Translations under genes and position numbers: made by a program | In this document: positions 34,012 to 42,679 of the stretch, one piece after another | How the letters are laid out: every line of letters starts with the position of its first letter | How positions within the stretch are numbered: the stretch's first letter is position 1 | From: Nodosilinea sp. WJT8-NPBG4 | GTDB taxonomy: Bacteria; Cyanobacteriota; Cyanobacteriia; Phormidesmidales; Phormidesmidaceae | Assembly (NCBI GenBank): GCA_019359285.1 | Contig: JAHHHQ010000036.1 | Span: forward strand, 62,001-126,000 | Direction of reading: 5' to 3' | DNA: 64,000 nt | Notes under the pieces: model-generated | Seen by the model: only the letters and a program-made list of their open reading frames with translations | Told to the model about the DNA's origin: nothing | The model's database searches: none

Positions 34012-34975
34012 CTACCTTGGGCAGAGAGCCAAAGTCTTCACCTGGTAAGGGGTGACCGCAGACAATGCCTTACTGGCACAGGAGCCTTTGAGCTGAGCGG
34101 TGCCGGTTGAGTCGGCAACCACCTCAGCTCGGTGGGTTTGCTGCTCGCCCCCTGAGGTTTTGTAGGATAGCTCTACTCGGTTGAAGGTTTCGTCTTCGTC
34201 GTGCTCTAGCACTTGAGCAGACACCGAGTAGGTCAGCCAGTCCCAACCGTGGGTGAGCAATAGCTGTTTTTCGAGCATCTGGGCGGCCCAGGGCAACAGG
34301 CCCCAGCCCCGATAAATGGTGTCTAGGGTGTGGATATCGCCGCTGTGGGTGAGCACTGACCGCAAAGACTCGGCATCTAGGTAGCCGTAGTAGCGGGCGG
34401 AGGGAAAGTCAATGGCAGTAGGGGCCATGCGGTGGCCGCCGATGTGGCTAGCCTGCCAGATGCGGATGTTTATGCAGGCCCAGTTCGGCAACGAGTTTGC
34501 GGGCCTGGTGGTAGAGGGGTGCGCCAAAGCGGGAGCAGCAGCGATCGCGGCTACCGTGGGTGCAGACCAAAATATCGCGACTGGGCTCATCTACCGGGAT
34601 CGCATTGACGGGTTCCCCCATCACCACCTGTTGCACCAAGGGTGCAACCTCTTCAGTGCTTGCCAGATGAAATTCTTGCTTTTCATAACTCGTGGCAAAG
34701 CCGGAGGGTTTGCGAAACACCAATACGCGAGTGCAGTTCTCCAGCTGGAGTTGCTCGTTGTGGATCAGTAGAAAGCGGGTTTGGTAGCGATCGTAGTCGT
34801 CGTAGAGCGCTTTGCCGAGCGATCGCAGGTTTTCGGGAATGCCTTTAGAGTCGAGGTCAGCGGGTTCCCAGGGAGGCGGGCAGGCGATCGCTACGTAGAG
34901 GTGGTGCTCAGAGGCGGTACCGACAATATCAATGCCAGACTGACGAGCCTGCTCAGCACAGAAGAGTTGTTCCAT
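34012..34975 (-). pseudogene. Sucrase/ferredoxin-like family protein, frameshifted
   Basis: Two overlapping frames together make one ~320-residue protein of the sucrase/ferredoxin-like (thioredoxin-fold) family. The first (from ATG 34975) covers the N-terminus to CTHGSRDRCCSRFGAPLY, with the Cys residues expected for a 2Fe-2S-type site. The second carries IRIWQASHIGGHRMAPTAIDFPSARYYGYL and the C-terminal half. One extra base in the AAA of CATAAACATC (34469-34471) explains the break. It may be a true mutation or a sequencing error. It begins one base after the stop of binding protein C, so it belongs to module C. Such proteins often sit beside siderophore genes in cyanobacteria. Confidence 0.85.
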
Positions 34976-34976
34976 G

Positions 34977-36005
34977 TTAGTTAAGAGGGGTCAAAAAACT
35001 TAGATAGCTCTCCAAAATAGCCGCCGCTGCTACAGGGCCTCGCATGGTGGATAAACGCGCATCTAAGAAAAAGACTCGCTCGGCTTGAGACGCTGGCATT
35101 TGCCTTAACACAGGAACGCTGTTCCACTCTTGCTGTATTTTTTCCCATCCCTGGGCATCACCTTTGTCAGCATCATTCCAAGCAACGACAATAGTAATAT
35201 CAGATTCTAGCTGCGGCAAGATTTCAAGCGAAATTGTAGGGTTGTCAGAAAGAACTGATTTTGTGTCTACAAGCTGAAAGTTTAGTTGCTCAATCAGTTC
35301 TGAAAACACGGTATCGTTGTAAGGATAAATCGCCTGAGATAAGCTTCCAGAACTGATCAGCAATACCCGAGGATATTTGCTTGCAGCTGAGGCTAACTGA
35401 GCGCGGGCAGCTGAGACTTTGGCATCATAGTCAGCCTTGATTTGCTGTAACTGCTTTGGTTTCTCTAAGGTTTTGCTGACAATCTCAATACTGTGCTGCC
35501 AACCGTCCTTGGTATCGTCAACCAACACCGTCGGCGCAATTTTAGACAATAAATTATACTTGCCTTGGGTACCCTGCCAGCTCTCACCTAAAATCAAATC
35601 TGGCTGCAATTGAGCAATCGCCTCTAGAGAAGGGCTGTGGCGATCGCCTAAATTAACCGGCTGACCGTTTAATTGACTTCCCAAATAAGGAATTTGTTGC
35701 TTGGGGTTGTCGAATTTAGGCCGTTGCAACATATCTTTGGTCACATCGGCCGCAGCATATCCCGCTGGCTCTACGCCTAGGGAAAGCATCATATCTAGAA
35801 TGTAGGGACTGAGGGCAACGATGGTAAGAGGCTGCCCGCAAACCTCCGTCTGCCCAGCATCATGGGCGATCGTTCGACAATCTGGGGAAACGCTTGAAGA
35901 ACTTTGAGATGGGTTATTTGACGGACGATAGCTACAGCCCCAGCTCAATAGCAGAGTTAGACAAAATAGCAAAAAAGGCTTGAGAATCCGATAACTAGCG
36001 ATCAT
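34977..36005 (-). CDS. Ferric siderophore-binding lipoprotein, module C
   Basis: About 342 residues with lipobox LLLSWGC. The FecB-type fold shows in QPLTIVALSPYILDMMLSLGVEPAGYA, LEAIAQLQPDLILGES and SQAERVFFLDARLSTMRGPVAAAAILESYL. It is more diverged from binding proteins A and B than they are from each other. ATG at 36005 is preferred to the TTG at 36008. It lies between receptor C and the sucrase/ferredoxin-like gene; no cognate permease is adjacent. Confidence 0.9.
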   Translation of the reverse strand: MIASYRILKPFLLFCLTLLLSWGCSYRPSNNPSQSSSSVSPDCRTIAHDAGQTEVCGQPLTIVALSPYILDMMLSLGVEPAGYAAADVTKDMLQRPKFDNPKQQIPYLGSQLNGQPVNLGDRHSPSLEAIAQLQPDLILGESWQGTQGKYNLLSKIAPTVLVDDTKDGWQHSIEIVSKTLEKPKQLQQIKADYDAKVSAARAQLASAASKYPRVLLISSGSLSQAIYPYNDTVFSELIEQLNFQLVDTKSVLSDNPTISLEILPQLESDITIVVAWNDADKGDAQGWEKIQQEWNSVPVLRQMPASQAERVFFLDARLSTMRGPVAAAAILESYLSFLTPLN

Positions 36006-36068
36006 CAATTTAGTTGACTTACCAGGTAAATCTATAGGAAAAGCTTAGGGGCCATCCTAGGTTTGTAG

Positions 36069-36157
36069 CCCTCTCCCTAAATCCCTCTCCCTGAGGGAGA
36101 GGGACGAAGCCTGGCTCCCCTTCTCCCTAAGGGAGAAGGGGTGGGGGGGTGAGGGAG
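36069..36157. repeat. REP-like double hairpin
   Basis: Two perfect palindromes: CCCTCTCCC-TGA-GGGAGAGGG (36083-36103) and CCCCTTCTCCC-TAA-GGGAGAAGGGG (36117-36141). They lie between receptor C and its binding-protein gene, a place where such hairpins may set relative mRNA levels. Confidence 0.9.
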
Positions 36158-36236
36158 GCGAACTGGCAAAATTGGTATGCACCCAGAACATTTCCCCAAG
36201 GTTTACAGTTATCTCCGCCTCAGCACTATTACCTCC

Positions 36237-38882
36237 CTAGAACGTTGTTCGATAGCTGAGACTCATCGTTCGGCCCTGGCCCGCTCGGTTGTCGCTGTCA
36301 GAGAAGGGGGCGAAGTACTGAGAATATACTGGGTAATACTGGGTATTCAACAGATTTTGAATGCCCAGCGCTAGCTCTCCATTCCCAAGGCGGACGCCGC
36401 TCAAGAGATCAAGGGTGATATAGCTATTGATGGGGGCATCATCGGCACCAGCATTGAAGCCGCGATCGCGGTCACCAGAAAACAGCAGTTGCAAGCGATT
36501 TCGCCAGCCCGGCAGGGTTTCGTTCTCCACGTAGGCAGTTAGCTTAAACGGCGGAATGATAATGCTGTTAAGCGCCGTAAAATCGCCATCTTCATCAGCA
36601 TCATCTCCACCCTCTAACCAGGCGGCCGTGCCCCCGAGGCTCCAGCGATCGCTGGGTTGCCAATCAAGGGCACCTTCTAGCCCGTAGACCCGTTGGGGCG
36701 ATCGCACGGTTTGCAGGGGGCCATCATCCACTACGGCAAACCTCGTGCCCAAACTGGAGTAGTTATAAAACGCGGCTACAGACGCCTGCACGGTGTTCCA
36801 GTTGCCCCGCAGGCCGATTTCGTAGTTATCGACCTTTTGGGGCTGCGTCAAATCAATGCCGCTTTCAACGGCAAAGCCGGCAGGGGCAAAGCGCAGCACC
36901 CGGCCAATATCCGGTAGCGAAAAGCCCTGGGAAAAGCTGGCAAAGGCCGTCAAGCTATCCACAACTTCGTAGGCTAAGCCCAGATTAAAGACCACATCAT
37001 CCGCAGTCAGCGTGCCCCCTTCAACGCTATTGCCGTCATAGGTGGTGTAGTCGTCGGTATCAATATTGAGATTGACATACCGTGCCCCGCCGCTCAGGGC
37101 GAGGCGATCGACAACATCCCACTGCAGCTGAGCAAAAATGCCCAGGTCGTTCAAGCGGTAGGGAGGGACAAAATCAACCTCGCCAATCTTGCGAAAAACC
37201 AGTCCGCCGCTGGCGTCAAACTCACCTGGGTCAAACAGGTTAAACCGCTGAGAACTGTCTTCCCGCACATAATCGAGCCCCCAGAGCAAGCTCAGGGTGT
37301 CTTCAGGATTAAACGACGTATTGACCTGAAGCCGGCCCCCCCACTGCTGAGTACTTCCGGGGGATTGGGAGATAATGCCAAAAAACTCCCGGAGATCGGT
37401 GGGCAGGCCGCCAACAAACTCATAGTTGCGGAAAAAGACCTGCCCCGAAACCTCACTGTTGAGCAAGTCATCATGGAAGTACTGGAGGGTGAGGTTCGTC
37501 GTTTCTAGAGAGGCCTCATTGGGGGCATCAATAATTTGAGTGCCTGCCGGTAGTTCAATGGCTTGGGCTTTCTGTACCCCCTCAATATCGTTCACCTCAG
37601 GGTCACTGATATAGGAGACGTTCTGGATTTGGCTGAAGTGGTTAAAGGTGAAACTCAACCGCTGCTCTGGGCTGAGTTCCCCCCCTAGCCGAATCAGCAG
37701 GTTCACCTCGTCCGTCTCGGCGTCGGTTAAGTCGCTGGGGATGCGATCGCCCTCCGCATCGTAATACACCCCGCGCGAGGTGTAAGACAGACTGCCCAAA
37801 ATGCTGGCCGTCTCCGTCGCCGCTGATACTGAGTAAAGCGCGTTATAACCAAACCCATCCCCAGTCAGAAAGGCCTCGTTGAAGGCGGCACTGCCACCGA
37901 TGTCGATCGTCTGGCTCACGGGACTCGCATCCGGTTGCCGCGTGATGATGTTGATTGAACCGCCTGTGGCCTGCCCGCCATAGATTGCGTTGGGGCCACG
38001 GAGCACTTCAATTCGTTCAACCGAGCGCGGATCAATCGTCGTCAGCGCGGCGGGGACAGAGCCCAGGTTGCTGTTTTGGGGAATGCCGTCAATCAACACC
38101 GAAATATCGCGTCCCCGCAGGGTTTGCCCAAAGGTACTGGTGCGGCTGGTGGGGGCACTAAAGCCAGGGACGAGCTGAGACAAGATATCCCCCAGGTCCT
38201 CGCTGAACCGAGTTTGTTGCTCAATATCTTCCCGGGTAATCACCGTGACGGAGCGAGGAACGTTCTGTAATTCTTCTTCGGTTCGAGTCGCGGTCACCAC
38301 CAGCTGAATGGCCTCCTCGGTCGCTTCGGCTTCGGTTGCCAACCCGGGGGTGACTGCCAAAACTAAGCCCTGGGCCGCCGAACTGACCGCCACGCTGGGC
38401 GGGGCATCGTTGCCGGTAATGGAAACTCGCACCTGATTGTCTGGCAGACCCGTAACGCTAACAAAAGCAATACCTGCCGTTAAGCTGGCCTGTTGAAACT
38501 CACCCCCATCGGGCAGAGCCAGCACCGCATTGGGGATATCGATAATCAAGGCGTTGCCGAGCGATCGCGTGGTGGGTGCCGACAGCTCACCCGCCGCCGT
38601 TTCCAGCACCACCTGCAAGCTCGCCTCGGTAGACTCTACCCGCACCCCGGTAATTTGCACTGTGGCCTGGGCGATCTGGGTCATCCACTCGTCTACGGTG
38701 GTGACAGGGTGGATGGGTAGCGGGGTGGATGGAAGCGTGGGTTGTTCGGACTCATCCACTCGCCCACTCATCCACCCATCCACAGTCTCATCATTTGCCT
38801 GGGCCGCCAGCGGCTGAGCCAGGGCTGCGATCGCCCCCATCACGCCAACCCACACGCTCCATCCCATCCGCTGCTGAGTCAT
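36237..38882 (-). CDS. TonB-dependent receptor with AMIN domain and octamer-encoded linker, module C
   Basis: About 881 residues. ATG at 38882 follows GAGGGAT; a TTG seven codons earlier is possible. After the signal peptide (VWVGVMGAIAALAQPLAAQA) comes a ~40-residue linker (GWMSGRVDE... LPIHPVTTVDEWM) encoded by octamer repeat, then the AMIN domain (VRVESTEASLQVVLE..., VRVSITGNDAPP), plug (QNVPRSVTVITREDIEQQ; LRGPNAIYGGQATGGSINIITRQP) and barrel ending SLSYRTTF. The barrel and plug are of a different subtype from receptors A and B. Probably imports another ferric siderophore. Confidence 0.92.
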   Translation of the reverse strand: MTQQRMGWSVWVGVMGAIAALAQPLAAQANDETVDGWMSGRVDESEQPTLPSTPLPIHPVTTVDEWMTQIAQATVQITGVRVESTEASLQVVLETAAGELSAPTTRSLGNALIIDIPNAVLALPDGGEFQQASLTAGIAFVSVTGLPDNQVRVSITGNDAPPSVAVSSAAQGLVLAVTPGLATEAEATEEAIQLVVTATRTEEELQNVPRSVTVITREDIEQQTRFSEDLGDILSQLVPGFSAPTSRTSTFGQTLRGRDISVLIDGIPQNSNLGSVPAALTTIDPRSVERIEVLRGPNAIYGGQATGGSINIITRQPDASPVSQTIDIGGSAAFNEAFLTGDGFGYNALYSVSAATETASILGSLSYTSRGVYYDAEGDRIPSDLTDAETDEVNLLIRLGGELSPEQRLSFTFNHFSQIQNVSYISDPEVNDIEGVQKAQAIELPAGTQIIDAPNEASLETTNLTLQYFHDDLLNSEVSGQVFFRNYEFVGGLPTDLREFFGIISQSPGSTQQWGGRLQVNTSFNPEDTLSLLWGLDYVREDSSQRFNLFDPGEFDASGGLVFRKIGEVDFVPPYRLNDLGIFAQLQWDVVDRLALSGGARYVNLNIDTDDYTTYDGNSVEGGTLTADDVVFNLGLAYEVVDSLTAFASFSQGFSLPDIGRVLRFAPAGFAVESGIDLTQPQKVDNYEIGLRGNWNTVQASVAAFYNYSSLGTRFAVVDDGPLQTVRSPQRVYGLEGALDWQPSDRWSLGGTAAWLEGGDDADEDGDFTALNSIIIPPFKLTAYVENETLPGWRNRLQLLFSGDRDRGFNAGADDAPINSYITLDLLSGVRLGNGELALGIQNLLNTQYYPVYSQYFAPFSDSDNRAGQGRTMSLSYRTTF
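38690..38793. repeat. Octamer-repeat element inside receptor C
   Basis: G-rich arm (GGGTGGAT, GGGTAGCG; 38707-38740) and C-rich arm (CTCATCCA, CTCGCCCA; 38750-38783) around a short core, in frame between signal peptide and AMIN domain. Confidence 0.85.
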
Positions 38883-38983
38883 ATCCCTCACACCACCGTT
38901 CAAGTATTTAACAAGCTAGATGCGAATAGTTTTCATCTAGGTATAGGAACTTTAGGGCGAAAGGTGCGATCGCGTCTGCCTCG

Positions 38984-39012
38984 GCACGGAACAATTCAGT
39001 CACAGCACGGAA
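38984..39012 (-). promoter_or_regulatory. 21-bp-spaced direct repeat upstream of receptor C
   Basis: Reverse strand TTCCGTGC occurs at 39005-39012 and 38984-38991, exactly 21 bp apart, within 21-mers sharing 14 positions. The first copy overlaps the last codons of AraC gene C. Same spacing as the repeats before receptor A. Confidence 0.5.
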
Positions 39013-39986
39013 TTTTTGAAGGCTTTGGGGCTGACCCCAAACTCGCGCTTGAAGGCGGCGGCGAAGTGCCCCGCGTGGCTGTAGCCCACCTGATAGGTGA
39101 CCTCTGCCACGCTCATCTCGGTGTCTTGCAACAGCTGTCGCGCTTTAATCAGGCGCTGCTGTCGCAGATAGCCAAACACCGTCGTACCCAACACTTGGCG
39201 AAAGCCACGCTTTAGGGTGCAGTCGTTGAGACCTACGGCCCGGGCCAGTTCCAGCAGTGACAGGGGATCGTCCAGGCGTTGGGCAACCAGATCTCTGGCC
39301 TGATAAATGCGGTCAACATCTGAGGGCTTCAGCCGCTGGGCCAGCCTAGAGGGGCCAGCCTCTAGCCACTGAGCCGTTTGCAGGGCAATCAGCTCCAACG
39401 CTTTTCCCTCTAAATAGACCTGTTGAATGGAGCCAGTGTAGGGGCAGTTGAGAATTTGTTCGAGCACCAGCTGAACCGCTGGGGAAATTGATCCCACAGG
39501 CTGGTACCAGATGTCTCCATCGGCGGTGATCGCGGCCTGTAGTTCTGCCGGAATCAGCTCTAATTGTTCAGCACTAAAGGCCAAGGAGCCAGCTTGAGTG
39601 ATCAAGTGCAGATCGATTTTCAACACTCGCCGCTGCCCAGACCAAGCTTGAAAAAGACTTTGGGTGCGAGTTTCGTTGAATTCAAGAAAATTATTCGGGC
39701 TAGTTGGCTCTGCTGAGTGCTCATCGTCTGGGACAATGTGCAGGTTAAAGCCAAATTCTAGGGTTCGCCCAGGTGCTTCCGGCAATTTTTCTTCAACCAA
39801 GGTGTCTTGCAACCAGTAGTCGCGGATCAGCAAGTTCAGTCCACGGCTGAGGTTGAGCGATCGCTTATAGCCTCGGCTGGTCGACTGGGGGGCTTGAATC
39901 ACCAGCTCGTAGTTGCCCGACAGTGACGGGTGAGCCGTAGCTGATAAGGATGCCGACTGTTCTTTTTCTGAAAGGAGAATGGTCAT
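39000..39986 (-). CDS. AraC-family transcriptional regulator (PchR-like), module C
   Basis: About 328 residues from ATG 39986 (MTILLSEKEQS). The frame continues to 40103, but a candidate iron box lies in that extension. The AraC domain reads LLELARAVGLNDCTLKRGFRQVLGTTVFGYLRQQRLIKARQLL and VAEVTYQVGYSHAGHFAAAFKREFGVSPKAF. The N-terminal sensor domain has limited similarity to A and B. It precedes receptor C on the same strand and is the likely regulator of module C. Confidence 0.9.
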   Translation of the reverse strand: MTILLSEKEQSASLSATAHPSLSGNYELVIQAPQSTSRGYKRSLNLSRGLNLLIRDYWLQDTLVEEKLPEAPGRTLEFGFNLHIVPDDEHSAEPTSPNNFLEFNETRTQSLFQAWSGQRRVLKIDLHLITQAGSLAFSAEQLELIPAELQAAITADGDIWYQPVGSISPAVQLVLEQILNCPYTGSIQQVYLEGKALELIALQTAQWLEAGPSRLAQRLKPSDVDRIYQARDLVAQRLDDPLSLLELARAVGLNDCTLKRGFRQVLGTTVFGYLRQQRLIKARQLLQDTEMSVAEVTYQVGYSHAGHFAAAFKREFGVSPKAFKNSVL

Positions 39987-40035
39987 GGGAGTGAAAGCAG
40001 CGTGCCAAAGGAATTCAGGAACCGTAGCCAGCAAA

Positions 40036-40051
40036 TAAGACTTATTCTCAT
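40036..40051 (-). promoter_or_regulatory. Candidate Fur-like box before AraC regulator C
   Basis: Reverse strand ATGAGAATAAGTCTTA within a near-palindrome AAATGAGAATAAGTCTTATT, 50 bases upstream of the ATG. The best match to a Fur-type palindrome in the window. Confidence 0.5.
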
Positions 40052-40158
40052 TTATTGATTTGATTCTGGCAAGCGGCCCAATCACCCGGTTGGGGCCATT
40101 CAAGCCAGTCCGCTATCCTTGCTGAACTGGGGATGCAGCATTGGCAACAGTTTCAAGA

Positions 40159-42018
40159 TTAATCGGGCATCGCTCCGACCTTAAGCAAGCGCGAAAACTG
40201 GGAATTGGGGTTGGTCAAGAGGGTAGCGCGATCGCCGTACTCCACCGCCTGCCCCTGCTCCAAAATCAAAATCTGGTCAGCCCGCTCCACGGTCTCTAGC
40301 CGGTGGGCGATGATAACTCCTGTACGGTTCACCAACAGCCGATCCACCGCCCGCTCGATCAGCTGCTCCGTCAGCGGATCGAGCCGCGACGAGGCTTCAT
40401 CTAGCACCACCAGCCCCGGATCTTTGAGAAACACCCGCGCAAAGGCCAGCAGCTGTGCTTGCCCCGCCGACAGCCCGCCGCTGTCGGCTCCTAGTTCTGT
40501 ATCCAGCCCTTGCGGTAGTGCTTCCAGCCAGGGCATCAAGCCTAGCTCATCCAGGGTTTGCAAAATGGCGCGATCGCCAATGTGCCCATTAAAAAACGTC
40601 AGATTATTGCGCACCGAAGTCTGAAACAACTGCACATCCTGAGTCACAAACCCCACATGGTGCGGCAACTCCCGCAGCGATACCTGGGCGATATCTACTC
40701 CCCCCAGGCGGATTTGCCCCCGCTGGATGTCGTACAGCCGCAGCAGCAACCGTGCCAGAGTGCTCTTGCCGCTGCCCGTGCGGCCTAGCAGGCCGAGGGT
40801 TTGACCGGCGGGGAGGTGGAGGGTGAGGGATTGGAGGGTAGGTGGGTGGGTGGGTAGGCGGGTGGTTGGGTAGGCGGGTGGATGGGTCGGTGGGTCGGTG
40901 GGTGGTTGGGATTTGTTTATCTCATCAGTACTAGTTTCGTCTATGCTCCCACGCTCCCAGTCGCCTACTTCTTGGTAACCAAACCAAACCTCTTCAAGCT
41001 CCACCGATAGTGCGCCTCTGGGTAAAACTCCTTGACCACCGGGGCTCACCTGAGCCTGGTACCCCAATAGATCCTGAATACGCTGGATGCTGGCTTGGGC
41101 CTGTTGGAGCTGTTCTAGCTCTTCGCGGATGCGCTCGATGGGGTCTTGCAGCAGGGTGGCGTAGTAAAACAGCAGGTAGACGGTGCCGATGGTGATGGCG
41201 GATTGGCTCCAGAGGTAGGCACCAACGGCTAGGGCGATCGCATTCCCTACCGTAAACAGCCCCACGGTGCTGCCCCACAGCAAAGTGCTGGTAAAGCGAG
41301 CCTGATGAAAGGCTGCCAGCCACCGCCGCAGAATTTTGTAAAACCGATCCATCACGTAGCCGACGGCCCCGTTGGCGCGGATGTCCTCCAGCCCGCTGAG
41401 GTGCTCAGCCACAAAGCCGTAGAATTCGGCGCTGATCTGGCGGTAGGTACCCCAGGGGCCAACGGCCAGGTTTTGCAGGCTACCCAAAACGCCAAAGGCC
41501 ATCAGGGCAAACAGGCTCAGGCTCACTCCGGCGCGCCAGTCTTCGCGCCACACCATAAGTAAGACGCCGACCACCAGCAGGCCATTGCCTACCACCTGCA
41601 ACATAAACTGCGAGAAAAACCGGGAGAGAGCATCCACATCGCCATCGACCCGCTCCACCAGTTCGCCGGGGGTGTGGGCTTTGTGAAAGGCCAGATCAAG
41701 GCCCATTGCGTGGCGGGCCAGATCAAGGCGCAGGGTATTCGTAGCGCGCCAGGCAATGGTTTCGCTGAAGTAAGTGGTGGCGATCGCTAGCCCCTGCTGC
41801 AAAATTGCGATCGCCATAAACGCCCCCGCCGCCAGCAGCAGCGATCGCTGCTGCCCACCCGCGATCGCAGTATCGATGAAGTAGCGCAAAATCTGAGGGT
41901 TTAGCAGCTGTAAGCCAATCCCTCCCAGCAGGGCGATCGCCAACCACCCAAACCGCCCTCGCTGCGGTTTCAGATACGTCGCCAAAATCGTTTGATACCC
42001 CTGTGCTGTTGCTCCCAT
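40159..42018 (-). CDS. ABC exporter half-transporter with octamer-repeat linker
   Basis: About 619 residues from ATG 42018 (AGG-rich stretch upstream; a start ten codons earlier is possible). Transmembrane domain ~1-345, then ATPase with Walker A GRTGSGKST, signature LSAGQAQLLAFAR, canonical Walker B GLVVLDEASSRLD and H-switch IIAHR. The TMD-NBD linker (~351-394) is a Pro/Thr/His segment encoded by octamer repeats, with the same DETSTxEI core as in the exporter at 19164. With a canonical catalytic Glu here and an Asp there, the two may form a heterodimer, although encoded 19 kb apart. Likely function: efflux, possibly of a siderophore or peptide. Confidence 0.88.
   Translation of the reverse strand: MGATAQGYQTILATYLKPQRGRFGWLAIALLGGIGLQLLNPQILRYFIDTAIAGGQQRSLLLAAGAFMAIAILQQGLAIATTYFSETIAWRATNTLRLDLARHAMGLDLAFHKAHTPGELVERVDGDVDALSRFFSQFMLQVVGNGLLVVGVLLMVWREDWRAGVSLSLFALMAFGVLGSLQNLAVGPWGTYRQISAEFYGFVAEHLSGLEDIRANGAVGYVMDRFYKILRRWLAAFHQARFTSTLLWGSTVGLFTVGNAIALAVGAYLWSQSAITIGTVYLLFYYATLLQDPIERIREELEQLQQAQASIQRIQDLLGYQAQVSPGGQGVLPRGALSVELEEVWFGYQEVGDWERGSIDETSTDEINKSQPPTDPPTHPPAYPTTRLPTHPPTLQSLTLHLPAGQTLGLLGRTGSGKSTLARLLLRLYDIQRGQIRLGGVDIAQVSLRELPHHVGFVTQDVQLFQTSVRNNLTFFNGHIGDRAILQTLDELGLMPWLEALPQGLDTELGADSGGLSAGQAQLLAFARVFLKDPGLVVLDEASSRLDPLTEQLIERAVDRLLVNRTGVIIAHRLETVERADQILILEQGQAVEYGDRATLLTNPNSQFSRLLKVGAMPD
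40820..40968. repeat. Octamer-repeat element inside second ABC exporter
   Basis: G-rich arm (GGGTAGGC, GGGTGGTT, GGGTCGGT; 40836-40910), core (40911-40942), short C-rich arm (CTCCCACG, CTCCCAGT; to 40965). Confidence 0.9.
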
Positions 42019-42679
42019 GGCGAGCCTACCTCGCAAAAACCAGCCCACAGCTTACCGACTCGCCCGCCCTAAAAGGATTCCTAAACGGAGTATCTTGACT
42101 CCCAACGGGAATCGTTTAGCCCTCAAAGAACAAGGGTTAGGCTCTCTACTGGCAAAAAAACCCAGCAATGCCTGAGCAAACTGCTCTGGAACATCCTGCT
42201 GTATCCGTTGGGGGTTTAAGGCTGACAGCAAGGCTGTGATCAACCACACCTGATCTTGCAAGGATCGGTCAAAGCGATCGCGCCAGTCTAACTAGCCATG
42301 GCCAAAAAAATCGGAGTCAGTCCCTAATAGCTTCTCAGCACCAGAGACGGAATCATTGCTTAGGAGTGGTTGTGAGCTACCTAGCTAGGGTGAGCAGCGC
42401 CTTTATCTACAAACACTACCAAGCTTGCGCCTGCTGCCCCATCATTTCGGAGTTCTGACTAGGAGAATTTCCCTACATTTTGTGCCTGGACTCCAACCGG
42501 CCTAAAACGCCCAACTGGCACGAGGGCAAAACGCTTAAAATCTCGTTGCCAAGGGGTGAAGGTAGAATATGTGACCCAAAGACGGCAAAGGCCCCATCAG
42601 ATAAGGGGTTTAGACTACAGGCAAGGCCTTGGATTAGTTGCCTCGCATGGCAGCTAACCGTAGAGTAGACAGCTCTGAA
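42019..42679. other. Gene-poor spacer
   Basis: 660 bases with no convincing gene. On the reverse strand 42052-42261 encodes a 69-residue frame whose first half (LITALLSALNPQRIQQDVPEQFAQALLGFF) looks protein-like, but the only start is a TTG and no family is recognised. It may be a remnant. Confidence 0.5.

Noticed and set aside
42052-42261. 69-residue reverse ORF after the second ABC exporter
   Set aside because: Only a TTG start, no ribosome site, no family; kept as a possible remnant in the spacer note only.
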